A stretch of DNA of 8,258 nt from positions 1 through 8,258 of the forward strand of contig CAMBEY010000123.1 in the NCBI GenBank assembly GCA_945865705.1. Reading direction: 5' to 3'. Source of the stretch: Candidatus Sulfopaludibacter sp. SbA3. GTDB lineage: Bacteria > Acidobacteriota > Terriglobia > 2-12-FULL-54-10. Shown piece after piece: positions 1 through 5,204 of the stretch. Numbering within the stretch: position 1 is the first letter of the stretch; every line of letters begins with the position of its first letter. The notes beneath the pieces were generated by a model that saw only the letters and a list, made by a program, of their open reading frames with translations, was not told the origin of the DNA and made no database searches. The position numbers were made by a program, and so were the translations under genes.

Positions 1-13
1 CACCCGATTATCT

Positions 14-61
14 TGGACGCGCCATTACTGGCGCGGCTCAGATACACCATCCCGAAAAATG
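14..61 (+). repeat. Left copy of a 48-nt dispersed repeat
   Basis: This stretch matches 2539-2586 at 46 of 48 positions, in the same orientation. It contains a small imperfect palindrome (gcgcca, 4-nt gap, tggcgc) that could form a hairpin, followed by a conserved tail ending in cccgaaaaatg. The sequence after the two copies is unrelated, so the right boundary is sharp. The copy lies upstream of the coiled-coil gene, in a 217-nt leader with no other gene. It resembles REP-type intergenic palindromes in size and structure, but I cannot assign it to a named family. The two-copy match is seen directly; a mobile origin is inferred. Confidence 0.85.
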
Positions 62-170
62 GGCTAGTGGATTTTCCAACAAAGCCGCGACCGTGAGGTA
101 GCGCGAAAGATTCCCATCTGATTATCCCCGTGGACCCTTCCAGCGACCCGCAGCCGCCGGTTATCATGTG

Positions 171-200
171 GCAAGTGGTGGCAAGTGGCGGCAAGTGGCT
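171..200 (+). repeat. Three tandem 10-nt repeats ahead of the coiled-coil gene
   Basis: Three consecutive copies of gcaagtggNN (gcaagtggtg, gcaagtggcg, gcaagtggct) end 5 nt before the Shine-Dalgarno-like cagggag of the next gene. The 10-nt period is close to one DNA helical turn, so the copies would present the same face to a binding protein. The array could equally be a slippage product in a leader. No bound factor can be named. Confidence 0.8.
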
Positions 201-217
201 TATCAGGGAGAATTACA

Positions 218-1330
218 ATGCTCATGGTGCCGGATTCAAAACGATTGCAGACTACGCTGGACGATTTGAAGCGCCGGCTTAAGTTGGAGCGGGAAGAATC
301 CGAGACGATGACGCACGACCTCTCGGCGCAGCGCGAGCAGGGCCGCATCACTGAAGATTCGCGCGTGCGCCGACTGGAGTTGGAACTGGCCACGGCACAG
401 CAGCAGATCACCGCGCAGCGCGAGGAGGCTGCGCAGGTGGCGCAGCAGGCCGCAGCAGACCACCGCGAGATGCAACTGCGCGCGCAGCATTTTGAAGAGG
501 AGCTGGCGGCGCTGGAGTCGCGGCTGGCCGAAGAGCACAACGCGGCGGAAAAACTGGCCAAGGAGATGCGGCTGCACATGCAACCCGCCGGGAGCGGCGA
601 GGGAGCCGCCGAAGGTCTTCCGTCGCTGGCTGATTACAATCAATTGCAGGCCGAGCTGGCCACTTCGCGCAGCCGCAATGAGGAACTGGCCGCCGAACGC
701 GACGCGACGGCGCAGCGGCTGAAGGACGCCGAAACCTGGAGCCGCACTCTGGAGGAAGAAGAGAGTAAATTGCGCGCACAATTGGAAACCCAGAGCAAGG
801 GGTTTGAGGCGGAGATTGCCGAGTTGCACGCCGAACGCGATGAGGCGCGCGCGAATCTGCAAGAGGTGGAGGGGCGCACCCGCGCGGTGGAGGAGGAGTT
901 CGTCGCCGCCCAGGAAAAGTCGCGCGAGCAGCGCGAGGCCGCCCGTGAAGTGATCCAGCAAATGGAGTCGGAGTGCGACGACAACCGCAACCGCCTCGGC
1001 GAATTGGAGGCCCGCGCACAAGCGTTGGAAGAGGAATTGGCCGTGGCGCGCGGTGAATTGAAGGAAGCCCGCGCTTCCGGCGGTGATGGCTCCGCTCAGA
1101 ACGGAAAGCAGATGGATATCTACCGTCAGCTCACCGTTCCGCTGACGCTGGTGATGGCGTCAACCGACCTGCTGGCGCTAAACTCGCAAACCTCGCCGCA
1201 ATTGCGCGAGGCCGTTCGCGCCGTTCAACAAGAGAGCCGCATCATGCTGGAATCGCTACGCCAGCGGGGCATAACCCCGCAAATTTTGGGCGTGGAGGAG
1301 CCATATTCCCTCCCACCGCCTGCGGTATAG
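218..1330 (+). CDS. Long coiled-coil protein with a degenerate histidine-kinase DHp-like C-terminus
   Basis: The product has 370 residues and no signal peptide or membrane segment, so it should be cytoplasmic. The ATG at 218 is preferred because cagggag lies 6 nt upstream; an in-frame GTG at 185 would add 11 residues encoded partly by the tandem repeats. Residues 5-287 are almost continuous Glu/Arg/Ala/Leu-rich coiled coil, broken by a Gly/Pro-rich hinge at 122-138. Residues 167-181, 213-227 and 259-273 are similar and exactly 46 residues apart, indicating an internal repeat. After a Gly/Ser linker (288-296), residues 300-350 resemble a HisKA dimerisation and phospho-acceptor helix pair: QLTVPLT followed by xxxxxxTDLL recalls the HELRTPLT box, but Arg replaces the histidine. 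No ATPase domain follows and the tail is Pro-rich. The function is unknown; a scaffold or pseudo-kinase partner of the downstream cyclase is inferred from proximity only. The frame is well supported by its length and consistent protein pattern. Confidence 0.85.
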   Translation: MLMVPDSKRLQTTLDDLKRRLKLEREESETMTHDLSAQREQGRITEDSRVRRLELELATAQQQITAQREEAAQVAQQAAADHREMQLRAQHFEEELAALESRLAEEHNAAEKLAKEMRLHMQPAGSGEGAAEGLPSLADYNQLQAELATSRSRNEELAAERDATAQRLKDAETWSRTLEEEESKLRAQLETQSKGFEAEIAELHAERDEARANLQEVEGRTRAVEEEFVAAQEKSREQREAAREVIQQMESECDDNRNRLGELEARAQALEEELAVARGELKEARASGGDGSAQNGKQMDIYRQLTVPLTLVMASTDLLALNSQTSPQLREAVRAVQQESRIMLESLRQRGITPQILGVEEPYSLPPPAV

Positions 1331-1371
1331 TATTCTGGTTTACTCTTTGGCGATTTTATTACTTCTTCTTG

Positions 1372-1385
1372 CCCCCCCCCCCCCC
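1372..1385. repeat. 14-nt homopolymeric C tract
   Basis: Fourteen consecutive C residues lie in the 181-nt gap between the coiled-coil gene and the cyclase, 44 nt upstream of the predicted -35 element of the cyclase promoter. A mononucleotide tract of this length is prone to replication slippage, and also to sequencing error. Confidence 0.9.
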
Positions 1386-1429
1386 ACGAATGAAGTATCA
1401 CCTACTATGTACATTTGCAGTTAGAGTTA

Positions 1430-1457
1430 TTGAGTTTGGATTCCCTGCCGATATAAT
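1430..1457 (+). promoter_or_regulatory. Predicted sigma-70-type promoter for the diguanylate cyclase
   Basis: TTGAGT (1430-1435) is separated by 16 nt from a perfect TATAAT (1452-1457). Transcription would start near 1464, giving a leader of about 48 nt before the predicted TTG start. An 8-nt inverted pair, tgccgata at 1446-1453 and tatcggca at 1490-1497, overlaps the -10 box and might be an operator or a weak leader stem. The promoter is inferred from consensus only, but the match is good and the region is AT-rich compared with its surroundings. Confidence 0.6.
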
Positions 1458-1511
1458 TGTGCTATCCGCACAGTGTGGCAGTAAGACTTTATCGGCAACC
1501 AGCCGAAATAT

Positions 1512-2336
1512 TTGAAGGTGGAAGACGTCCTATTGCCTGAACAAGAAAAATCGCAGCAGTTTTCCTCGCAGATACGCGAGCGCCTTGCCACCATTGAGCG
1601 CCGCGACTGGGAGCTGTGGATATTGGCGCTCGTCTCGCTGGCCATCATGACCATTGGGCTGGTACTGGTGCTGTTGCCCGCCGTTTTTGCCACGGATCGC
1701 ACGATTCATCTGAGCGCCACCATCACGCCCGGCATGTTGCTGGGCATCATCGTTCTCATAGGGCTCCTGCTGGTCTACCTGGTCAACAAGCAACTGCAAT
1801 TGCGGGCCACGCGCATGCAGTCCATCAACGAGACCTGGAACTACGAAGTCTCCCATGTCCAGATGCTGATGGACCCGCTGACTCGCGTATTCAATCGCTC
1901 CGCCCTGAACGAGATGCTGGAAAAAGAGATCAAGCGCTCGCAGCGGAATAAGACCTCAATTGCTTTCCTCTACGTCGATGCCGACAACTTCAAGACCGTC
2001 AACACGCGCTATGGCCACATGTTTGGAGATTTAGTGCTGGCGGAGGTGGGAGGCATTCTGAAGAGCTCGATCCGCGGCTCCGACTTTGTCGTTCGCATGG
2101 GGGGAGATGAGTTTCTGGTGGCGCTCGTCGAGACCAACGAAGCGGGAGGCAACATCGTCAGAAATCGGGTTCTCACTCGTGTGCAGGAATGGAACAAGAC
2201 TTCTCCCATCACTGAGTTTCAACTTAGCTTGAGTTGCGGAGTGCAGGAACTCAAATCTACCGAATCGTTCGATGAGGCCATGGCTCTCGTCGACCGCAAG
2301 ATGTACGAAGCAAAAAACGCCGGCAAGAAAAAATAG
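1512..2336 (+). CDS. Membrane-anchored GGDEF diguanylate cyclase
   Basis: The product should join two GTP into cyclic di-GMP at the inner membrane. In 274 residues, a charged cytoplasmic N-terminus (1-33) is followed by membrane helices at about 34-59 and 74-92, a short linker, and a GGDEF domain from DPLTRVFNR (121-129) to the end. GGDEF is intact at 197-201, and RGSD at 188-191, five residues before it, is the family's inhibitory I-site, so product feedback is expected. The closing DRKMYEAKNAGKK matches the usual family ending. The loop between the helices is only about 14 residues, so there is little room for a periplasmic sensor domain; input may come through the membrane or a partner. 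The start is uncertain: TTG at 1512 has no clear ribosome site, GTG at 1518 is no better, and TTG at 1533 has a GGTGG 11 nt upstream. No in-frame ATG occurs before the first membrane helix. Confidence 0.93.
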   Translation: MKVEDVLLPEQEKSQQFSSQIRERLATIERRDWELWILALVSLAIMTIGLVLVLLPAVFATDRTIHLSATITPGMLLGIIVLIGLLLVYLVNKQLQLRATRMQSINETWNYEVSHVQMLMDPLTRVFNRSALNEMLEKEIKRSQRNKTSIAFLYVDADNFKTVNTRYGHMFGDLVLAEVGGILKSSIRGSDFVVRMGGDEFLVALVETNEAGGNIVRNRVLTRVQEWNKTSPITEFQLSLSCGVQELKSTESFDEAMALVDRKMYEAKNAGKKK

Positions 2337-2411
2337 TTTCCCGCCACACTCCACCCACTACGCTCTTCACATATTCCGGCATTAGAGCATTTTTATAGAT
2401 GCTGTGACCCG

Positions 2412-2568
2412 ATCCGAGCCGCGCCAGTCATGGCGCGTCCACGATGCACGAAAACCAGAATGCTTCTCAGCGCGGGACTTGGCCTTGCGCCCGCATCAGG
2501 GTCTTGCGCCCGCATCAGGGTCTTGCGCCCGCATCAGGTGGACGCGCCATGACTGGCGCGGCTCGGAT
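2412..2568. repeat. Perfect 30-nt inverted repeat between convergent genes
   Basis: The arms at 2412-2441 and 2539-2568 are exact reverse complements, separated by 97 nt. Each arm contains the small palindrome gcgcca-tgac-tggcgc, so the DNA or RNA can form either one long stem or two small hairpins. The structure fills most of the 252-nt gap between the rightward cyclase and the leftward HAD gene, and could slow or terminate transcription from both sides. There is no T-tract beside the arms, so it is not a standard intrinsic terminator. The architecture resembles paired REP (BIME/REPIN) elements, though no named family is recognised. Confidence 0.85.
2484..2538 (+). repeat. Three tandem copies of a 19-nt repeat inside the inverted-repeat loop
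   Basis: The unit cttgcgcccgcatcagggt occurs at 2484-2502 and 2503-2521, and its first 17 nt recur at 2522-2538, directly abutting the right arm of the inverted repeat. The copies are identical, which suggests recent expansion. There are no spacers, so this is not a CRISPR array. Confidence 0.9.
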
Positions 2569-2586
2569 ACACCATCCCGAAAAATG
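2539..2586 (+). repeat. Right copy of the 48-nt dispersed repeat
   Basis: This matches 14-61 with two substitutions. Its first 30 nt are also the right arm of the inverted repeat. It ends 2 nt beyond the stop codon of the leftward HAD gene, so it is transcribed as the start of that gene's 3' untranslated region. Confidence 0.85.
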
Positions 2587-2588
2587 CA

Positions 2589-3593
2589 TTACAGCACGTA
2601 AGTGCGTAGTGCGTGGGCCACGCCGCTTGAGTCGCAATCGTGAGTGAGCTGCCAGCCGCGCCGAGTGACGGTGTCCTGCTTGAACTCGCCCGTGGCGTTG
2701 CCCATCACCACGGCGAGGCCGGCGAACTCCAGCATGTCCAGGTCGTTGAAGTTATCGCCGATGGCCATAACCTGCTCCGGCGCGATGCCCAGCATTTGGC
2801 CAAGCTGTGCCAGCGCGCGGCCCTTCGAGCATTGCGCGTGGATCACGTCGAGCATGGAGAAGTTCTGCGCGGGATATTCGGTGCGCATCATACAAAAGGA
2901 TTCTTCGCCATCCTGAAATGCACCGTCAGGCGCGGGAGCGTCCTCAAACGCCATGCCGGCGAAGCGGGCGCGTAGCGTCACGATCAGTTCGCGCATGGCG
3001 GCGACGGGCCCGGCGTAGAGAATTTCCAGCGGGTCGGAGTCGCGCGCGACTTCCAGGCATTTGACGGTCTCGATCAGCGCGGAATTCTTCCTGGCCCAGG
3101 CGGAATCGGCGATGGAACGCAGCGGCGAGTTTTCCGCGGATTCCGCTGATTTGGGCAGAGTGGTCAATCCGGACTTTGTGGGCAGAGTGGAGAATTCCGT
3201 GAACGTTTGCACTTTGGGCAATTCCGCGGATTTGAGCATTTGCAACTGCCCCGGCGCATCTCCGTCATACATCAAAACCGCGAACTGGTGGAACTCGCGA
3301 GAGACCTTCAGAACCTCCCGCGCCATCCGCCGGGGGAGCAGGCGTTGGAAGTGCGTCTCGCCGCGGCTCGACCGAATGATCGCGCCATTGCTGCACACCA
3401 TGGTCGTCGCAAAACCGAGCGACTCCAGCACGGGCAGCGCGAACGAGTAATTGCGCCCGGTCGTCGGCACCACCCGGATGCCGCGCGCGGCGGCCTCGGC
3501 AAGCGCGGCGCGGTCATCGTCCGATATCTGTTTCTTGGAGTTCAGCAGGGTGCCGTCGAGGTCTACGGCAATAAGACGGATGTCGTGCGACAT
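2589..3593 (-). CDS. Cof-type HAD-superfamily hydrolase (HAD-IIB phosphatase)
   Basis: This 334-residue cytoplasmic protein should be a magnesium-dependent phosphatase of phosphorylated metabolites such as sugar phosphates; its substrate cannot be read from sequence. The four HAD motifs are present: DLDGTLL at 11-17 (nucleophile Asp11, acid/base Asp13), the motif II threonine in VVPTTGR (41-47), motif III Lys257 (SKGRAL), and GDNFND at 279-284. The C2-type cap lies between motifs II and III. The start is set at the ATG ending at 3593, with AGGTGA shortly upstream, rather than an upstream ATG that overlaps the antiporter. It begins 4 nt after the antiporter stop, so the two are probably co-transcribed and translationally linked. 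The protein is about 60 residues longer than usual for the family; the excess is mainly a Ser/Thr/Lys-rich stretch around 122-172 in the cap, with short internal repeats. All catalytic motifs are intact. Confidence 0.92.
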   Translation of the reverse strand: MSHDIRLIAVDLDGTLLNSKKQISDDDRAALAEAAARGIRVVPTTGRNYSFALPVLESLGFATTMVCSNGAIIRSSRGETHFQRLLPRRMAREVLKVSREFHQFAVLMYDGDAPGQLQMLKSAELPKVQTFTEFSTLPTKSGLTTLPKSAESAENSPLRSIADSAWARKNSALIETVKCLEVARDSDPLEILYAGPVAAMRELIVTLRARFAGMAFEDAPAPDGAFQDGEESFCMMRTEYPAQNFSMLDVIHAQCSKGRALAQLGQMLGIAPEQVMAIGDNFNDLDMLEFAGLAVVMGNATGEFKQDTVTRRGWQLTHDCDSSGVAHALRTYVL

Positions 3594-3597
3594 GTGG

Positions 3598-4932
3598 TCA
3601 CCTGTCGCTGCTATCAGAGGCAATGTTGACGGGCCTGCGGCGATTCAGGCTCCACTTGAGCAGCGGCGGCGTAACCACTGTCGTTACGATCACCATCACC
3701 ACGACAGCGGAGAATGTGCTTTGATCGACGATGCGCTCGCCACCCAGCACCAGCGTCAGTCCGATGTTGGCGAAGATCAGGCCGACCTCGCCGCGCGGAA
3801 TCATCCCGAGGCCCACCGAGAGGCGATCCAGACCCTTTTCGAGAACGCCCAGCATGGCCAGTTGCTTGCCGACGATGGCAGCCACGCACAGTGCCGCTGC
3901 CAGCCCCAACACGCCCCAGTCAGCAAACGAACGCAGGTCCGTGCGCATGCCCATCAGCACAAAGAAGATGGGAACGAGGAAGGACGCGATTGGCTCGACC
4001 AGATGCTCGAGCGAGTGCTCACCGCGCTCCACGAATTCGCGGTAGTGGACGTCTTCCAGGATCAGGCCAGCGGCGAACGCGCCCACGATGGGAGCGAGTC
4101 CGATAGTGCTCGCCAGCCACGCCAGCAGGAAGCAGAACGACAATCCAGCCGCCAGCAAGACGCTCTGCGATTGCAGCTTCGAAGCCAATGAAAACAGCAT
4201 CGGCGCGACCTTTGCACCGATGGCCAGCGAGCCAACGAGGAACACTGTCGCCTTGAACAGAGTCATCGCCACGTCGCCGTAGGACATGGCGCCGCCGACG
4301 TTGGCGGCATTGATAATGCCGGCGACCACGGCGAGGATCAGCAGGCCCAACACATCGTCAATGACCGCCGCGCCGAGGATGATGCGCGATTCGGTGGCCT
4401 GCGAGCGGCCCAGGTCCTTCAGCACGCGTGCCGTGATGCCCACGCTGGTGGCGGTCAGCGCGGCTCCGAGATAAACGTGCATGTACACGCTGTGCTCCGG
4501 CAGCAGCCACGCGCCCACGCCCCAGCCCAGCACGAATGGGCCGATCACGCCGAGCACGCCGACGAGGAAGGAACTCCATCCCACCTGCAACATCTGCGCG
4601 ACCGTGGATTCCAGGCCCACCATGAACAGCAACAGGATCACGCCGAGCTTCGAGAGCATGTCGATGGAGGGATCGGTTTTGAGATAGTCGAGCGCAGTGA
4701 TGCCGAACAGCGAGAGGTTGCCGATGATGACGCCCATCGCCAGCTCGCCCAGCACGCTGGGCTGGCCGATGCGCGTGGCCAAGTGCCCGCCGAGCTTCGC
4801 TCCGAGCAGAATGATGGCCAACGACAGCACCACGCCGGCGACAGGGTCGATGTGCGATGCAGCCTCGCTACCCTGGGCAAACGCAGAGGGCGCGGTGGCG
4901 AGCATGGTAATGGCGAGGTATAGAAACCTCAT
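3598..4932 (-). CDS. CPA2-family Na+(K+)/H+ antiporter, Kef-type membrane domain
   Basis: This 444-residue integral membrane protein should exchange a monovalent cation for protons and help control pH and ion balance. Residues 1-20 resemble a cleavable signal peptide ending in AFAQ. About a dozen hydrophobic segments follow from 31 to 423. Family features include GQPSVLGELAMGVIIGN (56-72), LLLFMVGLE (100-108), TSVGITARVLKDLG (162-175), the paired acidic IDD at 191-193 in the ion-binding region, and PRGEVGLIFANIG (379-391). The protein ends about 20 residues after the last helix, so the C-terminal RCK/TrkA_N nucleotide-binding domain of KefB/KefC is absent. Cation specificity cannot be assigned. 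The ATG has GGAG 8 nt upstream. The HAD phosphatase follows 4 nt downstream. The gene lies 272 nt after the DUF4139-like gene on the same strand, but the intervening inverted repeat makes read-through uncertain. Confidence 0.93.
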   Translation of the reverse strand: MRFLYLAITMLATAPSAFAQGSEAASHIDPVAGVVLSLAIILLGAKLGGHLATRIGQPSVLGELAMGVIIGNLSLFGITALDYLKTDPSIDMLSKLGVILLLFMVGLESTVAQMLQVGWSSFLVGVLGVIGPFVLGWGVGAWLLPEHSVYMHVYLGAALTATSVGITARVLKDLGRSQATESRIILGAAVIDDVLGLLILAVVAGIINAANVGGAMSYGDVAMTLFKATVFLVGSLAIGAKVAPMLFSLASKLQSQSVLLAAGLSFCFLLAWLASTIGLAPIVGAFAAGLILEDVHYREFVERGEHSLEHLVEPIASFLVPIFFVLMGMRTDLRSFADWGVLGLAAALCVAAIVGKQLAMLGVLEKGLDRLSVGLGMIPRGEVGLIFANIGLTLVLGGERIVDQSTFSAVVVMVIVTTVVTPPLLKWSLNRRRPVNIASDSSDR

Positions 4933-5051
4933 GGATGAACTCCGCAGGACGCGCTGGGATACAAAATTCAGCCTACCAGATTTCAGGCGGGAAATATCAG
5001 TTGGCTGCCATCCTTCGCTGCGCTCAGGCTGAAAGGTGGGCGGGGATGGTT

Positions 5052-5186
5052 TGGTAGCCGCGTCATCCCGATTTTGGATGGCGCGGAGTTTTGTGTGCTG
5101 GGGTGATATATCAGGGAAATATCAGGGGGCGGCAGACTGCGCGGGAAAAGCCCGCGCAATCCAAAAACGGGATGACGCGGCTACCA
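5052..5186. repeat. 35-nt inverted repeat with nested hairpin between minus-strand genes
   Basis: The arms at 5052-5086 and 5152-5186 are complementary at 33 of 35 positions and separated by 65 nt. The right arm begins 18 nt beyond the stop codon of the DUF4139-like gene. In the loop, gcgcggg-aaaag-cccgcgc (5139-5157) forms a 7-bp hairpin that overlaps the end of the right arm, so the two foldings compete. The loop also carries atatcaggg twice (5108-5116 and 5119-5127), and gggaaatatcag occurs at both 4989-5000 and 5114-5125. It could be a miniature transposable or REP-like element, or a transcription attenuator between the two genes. No terminal T-tract is present. Confidence 0.8.
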
Positions 5187-5204
5187 GTGCACTGTCACGC
5201 AGAA

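Noticed and set aside
236..1021. Long minus-strand open frame (261 codons) opposite the coiled-coil gene
   Set aside because: It is an antisense shadow: its Leu/Arg-rich translation reflects the Glu/Gln/Ala-rich codons of the real gene, it has no motif, and the plus-strand protein is far more coherent.
2484..2538. Possible CRISPR array
   Set aside because: The 19-nt units are directly adjacent with no variable spacers, and no cas gene is present.
2412..2586. Insertion sequence or transposase
   Set aside because: There is no open frame long enough for a transposase between or near the arms; only non-coding repeat structure is present.
2404..2647. Small plus-strand open frames (65 and 67 codons) in the convergent intergenic region
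   Set aside because: They run through inverted and tandem repeats and into the HAD gene on the opposite strand, have no ribosome site, and give repeat-derived peptides.
3451..4191. Plus-strand open frame of 246 codons across the HAD-antiporter junction
   Set aside because: It is antisense to two genes with intact catalytic and membrane motifs and has a composition typical of a shadow frame.
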